Origin: Bacteroidota bacterium
GTDB lineage: Bacteria > Bacteroidota > Bacteroidia > Sphingobacteriales > Sphingobacteriaceae
Direction of reading: 5' to 3'
Assembly (NCBI GenBank): GCA_023450085.1
Contig: JAEXHI010000030.1
Span: 62,001 to 126,000 of the forward strand
DNA: 64,000 nucleotides
The notes beneath the pieces are model-generated. The model did no database searches. It had not been told where the DNA came from and saw only the letters and a program-made list of their open reading frames with translations. The position numbers and the translations under genes were made by a program. Shown here piece by piece: positions 46,958-54,288 of this stretch; position 1 is the first letter of the stretch; the number at the start of each line of letters is the position of its first letter.

Positions 46958-47533
46958 ATGAAAAAAGTATGCTTATTGATGCTGCTTTTGATTGGAGCTT
47001 TTGCCGTGCAGGCACAAACCGCTCCAGACAATGGCGCCATTAACTTTCCAAAAGTTGATGCCAGTCCGCTGGATGTGGTTTATTTTCCTTTAAATGTAAC
47101 CAAGTCCAAAGAACCGATTGAACCCGTAGTACGCGTATTATACTCTCGCCCTCAAAAAAAAGGAAGAGAGATTTTTGGCGTTTTGGAGCAATTTGACAAA
47201 GTTTGGCGCTTAGGTGCAAATGAAAGTGCCGAAATCCAGTTTTTCAAATCGGTAACCATTGGCGGAAAAAAAGTTAAGGCTGGTAGATATAGTTTATTTG
47301 CCATCCCTAGCAAAGACAAATGGACCATCATCATCAACAAGCAAACCGATAAATGGGGCGCTTTTAGCTATGATGAAAAGAAAGATGCTTTAAGAACAGA
47401 TATTCCTGTAGGAAAAACCGACAAGCCTGTTGAAGCTTTTTCGATTACGTTTGTAGAAACTGCTGAAGGTGCTAATCTGGTAATGGCCTGGGATAATACC
47501 CAAACCGTTTTACCTATTGGTTTTAAGAAATAA
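46958..47533 (+). CDS. DUF2911 domain-containing exported protein
   Basis: A 191-residue protein from ATG 46958 (a TTG lies directly before it). A signal peptide (1-19, AVQA/Q) is followed by the DUF2911 domain: LYSRPQKKGREIFG, LEQFDKVWRLGANESAEI, AGRYSLFAIPS and WTIIINKQTDKWGAF. The function of the family is unknown; it is widespread as periplasmic proteins in Bacteroidota. It ends at a bidirectional terminator shared with the convergent anti-sigma gene. Confidence 0.88.
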   Translation: MKKVCLLMLLLIGAFAVQAQTAPDNGAINFPKVDASPLDVVYFPLNVTKSKEPIEPVVRVLYSRPQKKGREIFGVLEQFDKVWRLGANESAEIQFFKSVTIGGKKVKAGRYSLFAIPSKDKWTIIINKQTDKWGAFSYDEKKDALRTDIPVGKTDKPVEAFSITFVETAEGANLVMAWDNTQTVLPIGFKK

Positions 47534-47551
47534 GAAATTAAAAATCTAAAT

Positions 47552-47581
47552 AAAAAGGGAGAACTATTGTTCTCCCTTTTT
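47552..47581. terminator. Bidirectional terminator
   Basis: Perfect 13-bp repeat AAAAAGGGAGAAC / GTTCTCCCTTTTT with a 4-nt loop. It ends the DUF2911 gene on the plus strand, and the minus-strand stop codon of the anti-sigma gene (47564-47566) lies inside it. Confidence 0.9.
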
Positions 47582-48055
47582 TTGTGCTTTCTTCAGGCCT
47601 TTTCTCAAATAACCATCTAAGTAAATCAATAGCAAAACGGCATTGGCAAATAACACTGCCCATAAAACCGTTGGATTGATTACCCTACCGAAGCGTAATG
47701 TTGTGGTATTAATGGTGAAATCTGGAGTTGCTATAGCAAAAGCGTAAACAATGGTAGCCAATAACAATACCATAAAAAAACCACCAATGGCATAAATAAT
47801 CCTATGGTCTACCTTGCTTTTGATAGCTGCAGGAGCTATTTCACCCTTTACCTGCTCCATCACGTTACGGGTAAACGACATCGATGGTTCATCAATTTCT
47901 AAATGAGCATTCAATTGCTGGTTTACCATTAACAATTGTTCGTATAAACCCCTCAAAGATTGGTCTTCGGCCAATTTCTTTTCTATTTCTGTTTGCTCTT
48001 CTTGCGAACAAAAACCATCAATGTAGTTCCAAAGTTGTTCTTCTTGCTTTGTCAT
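47564..48055 (-). CDS. Probable anti-sigma factor (membrane)
   Basis: A 163-residue protein. The soluble N-terminal part (~1-80) starts MTKQEEQLWNYIDGFCSQEE, resembling the zinc-less anti-sigma domain with an acidic helix bundle, and two membrane helices follow (~90-112 and ~127-148) with a basic C-terminus. Its ATG overlaps the stop of the ECF sigma gene by 4 bp, the usual translational coupling of sigma and anti-sigma factor. The classic HxxxCxxC zinc motif is absent. It probably sequesters the sigma factor at the membrane until a signal is sensed; this is inferred from position and topology. Confidence 0.65.
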   Translation of the reverse strand: MTKQEEQLWNYIDGFCSQEEQTEIEKKLAEDQSLRGLYEQLLMVNQQLNAHLEIDEPSMSFTRNVMEQVKGEIAPAAIKSKVDHRIIYAIGGFFMVLLLATIVYAFAIATPDFTINTTTLRFGRVINPTVLWAVLFANAVLLLIYLDGYLRKGLKKAQKKGEQ

Positions 48056-48636
48056 ATCAACTCCTTTACTTCTTCTTTTAATAAAAGTTGTAACTTTTCT
48101 TTTAACCTGTGTCTTGCCCTGTGCAACTTTACCTTTACTGTATTAGGATCCATTACTAAAGCTTGTCCTATTTCATCCAAACTCTGCTCTCCTTTATAAA
48201 ACAGGGTGATGATTGCCGCATCATCTGGTAACAACATTGAGATTGCTTCGTTCAAATACTTGTAGGTCGATTTTTTCTCTATCGAATCTGCATCAAAACT
48301 ATTGTCGTTATTAGGCAATTGTAATACATGTTCAGCATCATCTATAGAGCTGGCATCTAACTTTTTCTTTCTTAAATAAGTCATTGCCGTGGTATAGGTG
48401 ATGGTGTATAGCCAAGTAGAAAATTTTGAGGTCTGCTTAAAAGTTCCCAAAGCCTTATAAGCTTTGATGAAGCAATCTTGGGCAATTTCTTCGGCATCCT
48501 CTCTGTTTTTGGCAAATCGCAGCGCAAGCGTAAAAACAAAACGTTGATGGCGTTTCACTAAAAGCGCATAGTTGCCGGTATTTCCCGACAAAATGGAATT
48601 AATAAGTACCAGGTCTGTTTCTTCTACTTTCTGCAT
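48052..48636 (-). CDS. ECF subfamily RNA polymerase sigma-70 factor
   Basis: A 194-residue sigma factor. Region 2 is visible at ~15-85 (YALLVKRHQRFVFTLALRF, DAEEIAQDCFIKAYKALGTF, KFSTWLYTITY) and region 4 at ~125-185 (MLLPDDAAIITLFYKGEQ, SLDEIGQALVMDPNTVKVKL HRAR helix). It would direct transcription of a regulon under control of the overlapping anti-sigma gene. A perfect inverted repeat (48696-48727) lies 60 bp upstream of the ATG. Confidence 0.93.
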   Translation of the reverse strand: MQKVEETDLVLINSILSGNTGNYALLVKRHQRFVFTLALRFAKNREDAEEIAQDCFIKAYKALGTFKQTSKFSTWLYTITYTTAMTYLRKKKLDASSIDDAEHVLQLPNNDNSFDADSIEKKSTYKYLNEAISMLLPDDAAIITLFYKGEQSLDEIGQALVMDPNTVKVKLHRARHRLKEKLQLLLKEEVKELI

Positions 48637-48695
48637 GCTTAACCTTATGACGCTGGGTTTTGAACTGGGGTTACAGCAAATTACAAAAAATTATA

Positions 48696-48727
48696 GGTTA
48701 ACCGATTATTTGGCTAATCGGTTAACC
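48696..48727. promoter_or_regulatory. Perfect inverted repeat upstream of the ECF sigma gene
   Basis: 13-bp arms GGTTAACCGATTA / TAATCGGTTAACC around a 6-bp centre; each arm contains its own palindrome GGTTAACC. The location 60-91 bp upstream of the sigma ATG suits an operator. There is no T-run, so a terminator is less likely. Confidence 0.45.
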
Positions 48728-48857
48728 GCATTAGGTTGTTGCAATGATTTGGTTAAATGCTTTAAAAGCTTCTCTAACATTATTGAGGTTACTGTTTAAA
48801 GCAACATACTGGCCAGCCTCAATTAAGCAAATAACCAATTTCAACGACTAAACTAAA

Positions 48858-49184
48858 TTAATGTGAAACGGCTTTCAACCCAATAATCGAACCGATCAGG
48901 GTAACGATGAAAAATATTCGCCAAAAGCTAGCAGGGTCTTTAAATACCAAAATACCCATTAACACCGTTCCAACCGCACCAATACCAGTCCAAACAGCGT
49001 AGGCTGTGCCAATAGGAAGTGTTTGCGTAGCCTTGATCAGCAACAGCATGCTAATGGTTAACGACACTAAAAAACCTACAAACCACCAAACGGCTTCTGA
49101 GCCACTGGTTTCTTTTACTTTACCTAAGCAAGATGCAAATGCCACTTCAAAAAGTCCGGCGATAATTAATATGATCCAGTTCAT
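48858..49184 (-). CDS. SMR family efflux protein, Gdx/SugE type
   Basis: A 108-residue four-helix transporter of the small multidrug resistance family. The conserved membrane-embedded Glu13 lies in IILIIAGLFEVAF, and LPIGTAYAVWTGIGAVGTVL is the Gdx/SugE signature; the ending GLKAVSH is also typical. Gdx members act as antiparallel dimers that export guanidinium in exchange for protons; some members instead export quaternary ammonium compounds. No guanidine riboswitch is evident upstream. A Crp/Fnr regulator gene lies 218 bp upstream on the same strand. Confidence 0.9.
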   Translation of the reverse strand: MNWIILIIAGLFEVAFASCLGKVKETSGSEAVWWFVGFLVSLTISMLLLIKATQTLPIGTAYAVWTGIGAVGTVLMGILVFKDPASFWRIFFIVTLIGSIIGLKAVSH

Positions 49185-49266
49185 GTGTTTTTAATTTGCC
49201 GCAAAAATCGATAGTATAACTTTGCCATTTTTTAACAAATGATAAAAAATCAATAGCACTGCGTTA

Positions 49267-49387
49267 TTTGTCATTCAGAGCGAACCTGTACCGATACTTC
49301 GGTAGCGAAGAATCTTTGGATTCCTCCCCTATGACTTGAACGCAACTAAAAATCATTAGAGATTCCTCCTATCATCGGAATGACAAA
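49267..49387. repeat. REP-like inverted repeat
   Basis: TTTGTCATTC at the left and GAATGACAAA at the right enclose ~100 bp with internal hairpins (ACCGATACTTCGGT; AGATTCCTCC / GGATTCCTCC tandem words). The same family as 37754-37852. It separates the SMR and Crp genes. Confidence 0.7.
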
Positions 49388-49402
49388 CAGGACAGCAAAA
49401 AA

Positions 49403-49990
49403 CTACTTCAGCGCAGCCCTGATTCTGCTCAAGGAAACTTGCGTAATACCCAAATAGGAAGCGATGTAGCCCAACTGAACGCGCTTTAAGATATCAGGTG
49501 AATTAGATAATAAGTCCTGATAACGTTCTGTGGCAGTTTTAAACTGCAAATCCATGAATCTTTGTTCGGCTTTTATCAACTCATATTCGGCAAACTTTCT
49601 TCCCCAATTGGCAATATGAATATGCTGACGATATAGTTCCTGCAAGTCTTTACTTGAAATACGGTAAAGCACAGCATTTTCCAATAATTCTATGCTCTCG
49701 TAACCCGGTTTATCTTTAAAAAAGCTCAAATAGGAAAGCATTACGTCGCCTTCTTGCCCAAACCAAATGGTGGTTTGTCCACGTTGGCTTTCACAAAATG
49801 CTCGGGCAAGCCCTTCTTCAATAAAATAAACATGGTGCCCAATTTTTCCAGCGGAGATGATGAGCTTACCCTTTGCTACTTCCACACGCTGCAAATGCGA
49901 CAAGAGCAATTTCTTCTCTATTGAGGGTAAGGGTAAAATGGTATCTATTTGATTGGATATGGTATTCAAGGTTGTGACTTTGTAGGCCAA
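49403..49990 (-). CDS. Crp/Fnr family transcriptional regulator
   Basis: A 195-residue regulator. The cyclic-nucleotide-binding-like beta-roll spans ~20-120 (AKGKLIISAGKIGHHVYFIEEGLARAF, TIWFGQEGDVMLSY). The C-terminal DNA-binding domain has QLGYIASYLGITQVSLSRIR as HTH. The frame has no ATG in its first 80 codons: the start must be TTG, at 49990 or at codon 8 (49969), so the exact N-terminus is uncertain. It may control the SMR exporter downstream, but this is inference. Confidence 0.85.
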   Translation of the reverse strand: MAYKVTTLNTISNQIDTILPLPSIEKKLLLSHLQRVEVAKGKLIISAGKIGHHVYFIEEGLARAFCESQRGQTTIWFGQEGDVMLSYLSFFKDKPGYESIELLENAVLYRISSKDLQELYRQHIHIANWGRKFAEYELIKAEQRFMDLQFKTATERYQDLLSNSPDILKRVQLGYIASYLGITQVSLSRIRAALK

Positions 49991-50096
49991 TTTAATTTTT
50001 TTTGATGAGAGTGTAACCTATTTTTTTTTGCTGTTGTCATAAACCACAGAACACGGTTCGCAACAATTGAAATGTTTAACAAAAAATTATAAAACC

Positions 50097-50456
50097 ATGA
50101 TAGGAGAATTAGTACCGATTGTATTGTTTGCCGGTGCCTTTGCACTGGTTTTTGGCATCAGATATTTTCTAAATAAGGAAAAAATGGCCATGATTGAAAG
50201 AGGGTTTGACCCCGGAGCTAGAAAATCAACTCCAAAACCCTTTTTAAGCTTAAAATTTGGCTTATTAATGGTTGGTGTAGGCTTGGGGTTAATTGTAGCC
50301 TTATTCACTGTTAGAGGGGTGTTTAGTCCCGATTTAAATTCCTCTGAAACAGGCCAAGCGGTAGCGGTTTATTTCGGCAGCATCTTTATCTTCGGAGGTC
50401 TAGGTTTGATCGTATCCTACTTGATCGAGAAGAAGTGGCTTGACCAACAGCGATAA
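50097..50456 (+). CDS. Small membrane protein, DUF6249-like
   Basis: A 119-residue membrane protein from ATG 50097; the frame also extends to a TTG 10 codons upstream. Three membrane helices (~3-20, ~53-73, ~88-108) are separated by a cytoplasmic loop with KEKMAMIERGFDPG, a block typical of the DUF6249 group of Bacteroidota membrane proteins. The function is unknown. It is divergent from the Crp gene and monocistronic, with a hairpin just after the stop. Confidence 0.7.
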   Translation: MIGELVPIVLFAGAFALVFGIRYFLNKEKMAMIERGFDPGARKSTPKPFLSLKFGLLMVGVGLGLIVALFTVRGVFSPDLNSSETGQAVAVYFGSIFIFGGLGLIVSYLIEKKWLDQQR

Positions 50457-50462
50457 ATTTTA

Positions 50463-50497
50463 TAGACCTATAAGGTTTCAAAAATCTTATAGGTCTA
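50463..50497 (+). terminator. Hairpin after the DUF6249-like gene
   Basis: Perfect 12-bp arms TAGACCTATAAG / CTTATAGGTCTA with an 11-nt loop. It begins 6 bp after the stop. The T-run is weak, so it may also be an intergenic repeat. Confidence 0.55.
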
Positions 50498-50559
50498 GAT
50501 GACGAGTATGATTAAACTTACGAAATTTTAGAAACTTAGTAAGTTTTCTAATTTAGTTG

Positions 50560-50595
50560 CTAGATCTCTCCTCGTACCTCGTTCGAGATGACGGA
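50560..50595 (-). repeat. REP-like element overlapping the 3' end of topoisomerase IB
   Basis: On the minus strand it reads CGTCATCTCGAACGAGGTAC and on to GAGGAGAGATC, the REP family also seen at 37754-37852. It encodes the last ~11 residues of the topoisomerase (SVISNEVRGEI) and its stop codon. Confidence 0.7.
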
Positions 50596-51645
50596 AGTTT
50601 TTTTATTTCTCTTTACCGCTTTCAAAAACTGAATAAACACAGCCTCATCATTTTTCAGCGCTTTTTTTTCATCCTTCTCTTCTATATCAATACGTTTTAA
50701 ATAACGCTGTAGGCCGCCATCCTCAAAAGCTTGTAGCAATAAAGGATAAACGTAAGCACTTTTACAAACGGCTCTGGTATTTCCAAGCTTTGCCGCTACA
50801 CAATCCAAGGCGGTTACCACCAATTTCTTAGTCGAAACTTCTGGGCTTTGATGGGTACAAATTGCTAATTGCCTCATGGCTTCCAAAGTTCCTCCCCAAG
50901 TTCTAAAATCCTTGGCTGTAAAATCATCTTCTGTAATTTCTTTAATGTATTGATTGATCATTCCAGATTCTACTGCCTTGCGCTGATTGTCTTTTGTGTA
51001 AAATTGGAACAAATCTTGGCCAGGAATGTCTTTACATTTTTTAACCAGTTTGATCAGCTTTTTATCCGTCAACCGTATTTCTTGTTTCACTCCTTTCTTA
51101 CCTACAAAAGTCAAGAAAGTTCCGTTATCTTTATGTTTAACGTGCTTATCTTTCAGTGTACTTAACCCATAACTGTTGTAGTTTTTTTCATAAGCCGCCG
51201 TACCTATTCTAATCAAGGTGTCTTGTAAAACGGCAATACAAATTGCCAAAACTTTCCGTTCGTCCAAGTTTTTTCGACGTAAATCCTTTTCTATCTGCTT
51301 ACGAGCTTTCGGTAGGGCTTTCCCAAATTCTAATAATCTGAAATATTTTTGGTCCGACCGCCTGTTTACCCAATCGGGATGATAGCGATATTGTTTTCTG
51401 CCTGCTACATCAATACCTATCGCTTGTAGGTAGCCGTTCTTTTTAGGAGAAATCCACACGTTGGTCCAAGCGGGAGGTAACACCAGTTTTTGAATACGTT
51501 CTAAAGTGATGCTATCGGTCACTTTATGACCTTTATCATCTTCGTAATTGAATTTTCCGGGCTTCCCCTTTCGATAAATCCCGCCTTTTTCTGGGCTTAC
51601 AAAAACTAAATGACTATTATCAATGACCTCCGAAGTGCTTACCAT
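50560..51645 (-). CDS. DNA topoisomerase IB (eukaryotic-type, poxvirus-like)
   Basis: A 361-residue type IB topoisomerase that relaxes DNA by a 3'-phosphotyrosyl intermediate. The N-terminal domain has LPPAWTNVWISPKKNGYLQA and GRKQYRYHPDW. The catalytic domain has LIRIGTAAYEKNYNSYGLST (catalytic Arg), FVGKKG (Lys), DFRTWGGTLEAM (Arg and following conserved W/T) and the active-site Tyr in KSAYVYP. The C-terminal tail (SVISNEVRGEI) is encoded by a REP-like repeat and is unlikely to be ancestral. It is 53 bp downstream of a thioesterase gene on the same strand. Confidence 0.93.
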   Translation of the reverse strand: MVSTSEVIDNSHLVFVSPEKGGIYRKGKPGKFNYEDDKGHKVTDSITLERIQKLVLPPAWTNVWISPKKNGYLQAIGIDVAGRKQYRYHPDWVNRRSDQKYFRLLEFGKALPKARKQIEKDLRRKNLDERKVLAICIAVLQDTLIRIGTAAYEKNYNSYGLSTLKDKHVKHKDNGTFLTFVGKKGVKQEIRLTDKKLIKLVKKCKDIPGQDLFQFYTKDNQRKAVESGMINQYIKEITEDDFTAKDFRTWGGTLEAMRQLAICTHQSPEVSTKKLVVTALDCVAAKLGNTRAVCKSAYVYPLLLQAFEDGGLQRYLKRIDIEEKDEKKALKNDEAVFIQFLKAVKRNKKTSVISNEVRGEI

Positions 51646-51698
51646 AATTGCTATTTATGGCAAAACAAAAAGGATAAGGAAATAGTTTGACGAGATAA

Positions 51699-52124
51699 TT
51701 ATTGCGGTTTAGGTAAAATGGCCACCGTTAAACGGCTTACGCAATTCATTTTTCCCTTATCGGTATAGAGTTTAATCTCCCACAAATGTGTTTTCGCACC
51801 AATATGCAGGGGTTTACACACTCCTTTTACAAAACCAGAACTTACCGGCCTAATATGATTGGCATTCACTTCCAAGCCTACAGCAATATGTTTATTAGGA
51901 TCAATACACATGTAAGAAGCAATACTGCCTAAGGTTTCTGCCAATACCACGGATGCCCCACCATGCAAAATGCCCGCAGGTTGATGAGTACGTTCATCAA
52001 CGGGCATCGTAGCACATAAATAATCTTCGCCCACTTCTGTAAATTCTATCCCCAACAGCGCGCCAATATGATTTTTAGGGCGGCTGTTCAACATTTCGGG
52101 CGTAAATTCTTTAAACCAAATCAT
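51699..52124 (-). CDS. Hotdog-fold thioesterase (PaaI / MenI-YdiI type)
   Basis: A 141-residue acyl-CoA thioesterase. GILHGGASVVLAETLGSIAS is the hotdog helix with the catalytic Glu and the HGG motif; VGLEVNANHIRPVSSGFVKG is the following strand pair. The relatives YdiI and MenI hydrolyse 1,4-dihydroxy-2-naphthoyl-CoA in menaquinone synthesis, and PaaI cleaves phenylacetyl-CoA intermediates; the neighbourhood does not decide between them, although a Bacteroidota member would need the menaquinone step. No other men genes are in the window. Confidence 0.88.
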   Translation of the reverse strand: MIWFKEFTPEMLNSRPKNHIGALLGIEFTEVGEDYLCATMPVDERTHQPAGILHGGASVVLAETLGSIASYMCIDPNKHIAVGLEVNANHIRPVSSGFVKGVCKPLHIGAKTHLWEIKLYTDKGKMNCVSRLTVAILPKPQ

Positions 52125-52153
52125 ATGTTCAAGTTAAAATTCAAAAATAAAAA

Positions 52154-52252
52154 GTTAACCCCTAAATCCCCTAAAGGGAGGGCTTTACTGTTCGGTTAAC
52201 ATATTCAAACGTTATACAACATTCCTCCCTCTAAGGGGATTAGGGAGTTAAA
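52154..52252. repeat. REP-like inverted repeat at the 3' end of the dinB gene
   Basis: GTTAACCCCTAAATCCCCTA on the left pairs imperfectly with TAAGGGGATTAGGGAGTTAA on the right, with AGGGAGG / CCTCCCT next to the loop. The stop codon of the DinB gene (52240-52242) lies in the right arm. Confidence 0.75.
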
Positions 52253-52749
52253 TATCTCTCTACAATCACATTCTGATGATGCATTACATGTCCTGCCAAA
52301 ATAAAAACCAATGCTCTTACCGAAACCTCGTTTCCATTGGCATTACCAAACCTATTCAATTCTTCTTCGTTAAGAGATTTAAGCAAAAACAAATTCGATT
52401 TTCTTAAAGCTATAAACTCCTCGCACAAACTCTCTAAACTACGATCCTTGAAATGGGCATTGATCACATATTGGTCCTCATCAAAGCCCGGTATAGCTGC
52501 TTTTTCTCCCCTAGCAAAGCAAGTTAAACGGAAAACCATAATACGTTCGGTATCTATAATGTGTCCAAACATTTCTTTAATAGTCCATTTTCCTGGTGCA
52601 TAAGCATAGTCAGCTTTATCCGCATTGCTGGTTACAAATTGTACAAAAGCTTCTGCCTGTGTGGTTAAAATTTCCAATACATCTCCATCAACAAGATCAA
52701 TATATCTCTTATACCATTGTGGATAATCCTCTATTTGTGGTCGGTTCAT
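52240..52749 (-). CDS. DinB family protein
   Basis: A 169-residue four-helix-bundle protein of the DinB/YfiT superfamily. The metal-binding histidines are in MFGHIIDTERIMVFRL and in GHVMHHQNVIVERYL; KWTIKEMFGH and ARGEKAAIPGFDEDQY are the family blocks. DinB-like proteins are usually metal-dependent transferases for thiols such as bacillithiol; the activity here is not known. Its ATG lies 41 bp inside the 3' end of the histidine kinase gene, so the two are translationally linked. The last codons and stop fall in a REP-like repeat. Confidence 0.88.
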   Translation of the reverse strand: MNRPQIEDYPQWYKRYIDLVDGDVLEILTTQAEAFVQFVTSNADKADYAYAPGKWTIKEMFGHIIDTERIMVFRLTCFARGEKAAIPGFDEDQYVINAHFKDRSLESLCEEFIALRKSNLFLLKSLNEEELNRFGNANGNEVSVRALVFILAGHVMHHQNVIVERYLTP

Positions 52750-53938
52750 ATGTAATACTGCTTTTTAAAACAATTCTGAAGGTTGTGCCCTTGCCTATTT
52801 CGGAGTCTTTCACAAAAATCTGTCCTCGATGATAGTTCTCTACAATCCTTTTGGTTAAGGTTAAGCCCAAGCCCCAACCTCTTTTTCTTGTGGTGTAACC
52901 CGGTTGAAATACGGTATCAAATTTAGAACGTGGAATGCCTTTTCCTGTATCGGTTACATCAATCAAAACTTCTTCTTTCGCTAGGTTCTCGATGATGTTA
53001 ATGGTAATTGTTCCATCATTATCTATGGCATTCACTGCATTTTTGAGCAGGTTCTCTATCACCCAATCAAACAATGGTGCTGACAACATCGCTCTTACTT
53101 GAGTGTCTCCAGTGATTACGAAGTTGATCTTATCGGAAGCACGTACCTTAAAATACTGTACAAAATTGTTGATGATAATGTAAACCACATGGTCTTCCAA
53201 TATCGGCATGGAACCAATTTTAGAGAAACGGTCTGCAATGATTTCTAATCTTTGGATATCATTTTCCATCTCAGCGACCAGCGGATCCTCTTCAGCATCG
53301 AACCTCGTTTTGATCAATTCCACCCAAGCCATTAGCGATGATATAGGCGTTCCTAATTGATGGGCGGTTTCTTTGGCCATCCCCACAAACTCCTGATCTC
53401 GCTCGGCTTTTCTCGCTGCACTAAAACCCACATAAGCCGTAATTAAGAAAAGTGCGATGACTCCCAGCTGGATATAAGGAAAATACCTGAGTTGGGTTAG
53501 GATATTTGAATCCTTATAGTAGGCAATCAGTTGCTCTTCATTAATGCCCTTCATTTTGGCGGGCTTGTGCTGCTCCTTCATTTTCTGCAATTGCTTCGCA
53601 AAATATAAAGAGTCGTATTGTTTGGACTTATTGTCAGGATATAGCGTTTTGGTCGTATCCAAACCATCCCACAAATAAATGGAGCCATCTGTTCTGGTGA
53701 TGATCACGTCCATTTTATTATTCTTCTTAATGGTTTCAAAAACGTCAGTCAACTGCTCATTGTCGTACATTTTCATTCGTTGCTCGGCCACTTTGATCCA
53801 AAGCAAAAACTGCGTGCCTTCTTCCCGCTCCATCTTTTTCACAAAAAAATTGGTATACGCTACGGATGCAAAACCAATCACCGCCGCAAAAGCCAACAAA
53901 AACAACTTCCAACGCTTCTTTTTCTGATATGGGTTCAT
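52709..53938 (-). CDS. Membrane sensor histidine kinase
   Basis: A 409-residue kinase from ATG 53938 (a TTG four codons upstream is also in frame). A first membrane helix (~11-30), a ~120-residue periplasmic sensor region and a second helix (~158-175) are followed by a HisKA-like domain with the phospho-acceptor His193 in AKETAHQLGTPISSL and an HATPase domain (NLLKNAVNAI N-box, DTGKGIP G1, GWGLGLTLTKRI G2). There is no response regulator in the operon. It overlaps dinB by 41 bp. Confidence 0.9.
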   Translation of the reverse strand: MNPYQKKKRWKLFLLAFAAVIGFASVAYTNFFVKKMEREEGTQFLLWIKVAEQRMKMYDNEQLTDVFETIKKNNKMDVIITRTDGSIYLWDGLDTTKTLYPDNKSKQYDSLYFAKQLQKMKEQHKPAKMKGINEEQLIAYYKDSNILTQLRYFPYIQLGVIALFLITAYVGFSAARKAERDQEFVGMAKETAHQLGTPISSLMAWVELIKTRFDAEEDPLVAEMENDIQRLEIIADRFSKIGSMPILEDHVVYIIINNFVQYFKVRASDKINFVITGDTQVRAMLSAPLFDWVIENLLKNAVNAIDNDGTITINIIENLAKEEVLIDVTDTGKGIPRSKFDTVFQPGYTTRKRGWGLGLTLTKRIVENYHRGQIFVKDSEIGKGTTFRIVLKSSITYEPTTNRGLSTMV

Positions 53939-54288
53939 TTCTTGAGCCAAATTACAATATCAGAACGGAAAAACCTCGAAACCATTATGCTTTTTCAAAA
54001 AGCCATCAGCTATCATTTTAAAAGCATAAGCGCTTCATCAGTTATGAAAACAATACAAAAACAGATGAAAAACATATCTTTGTGGCGTCTTGCGTTTTGC
54101 GCAGGGCGATGGGCTTCAAATCTATAGCAGCTAGAAAGCACAATCCTCCCCCTTGCCCCCTCAATGAGGGGGATACGCACATGCCAATATCTCCTCTGAT
54201 ACATCGGAAGAGAAAAAGAGGGAGGATCTTACCGTTTTATAGAAAAAATCCCTTCGCCTAACGCTTTACGCCAAACACTAAACACATC
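53939..54288. other. Intergenic region upstream of gltX
   Basis: A 350-bp divergent region. It holds a -7-like TATCTTTG (54075-54082, plus strand) and an imperfect inverted repeat (54142-54229: AATCCTCCC ... GGGAGGATCTT, with an inner CCCCCTC / GAGGGGG hairpin) of REP type. No reading frame of note. Confidence 0.55.
54142..54229. repeat. REP-like inverted repeat upstream of gltX
   Basis: Outer arms ATCCTCCC / GGGAGGAT with a perfect inner hairpin CCCCCTCAATGAGGGGG. It lies between the kinase and gltX promoters. Confidence 0.65.

Noticed and set aside
52709..52749. 41-bp overlap of dinB and the histidine kinase considered as a frameshift or annotation error
   Set aside because: Both reading frames keep family-typical sequence near the overlap: dinB has its usual N-terminus from its ATG, and the kinase only adds a short tail after its G2 box and final strand.
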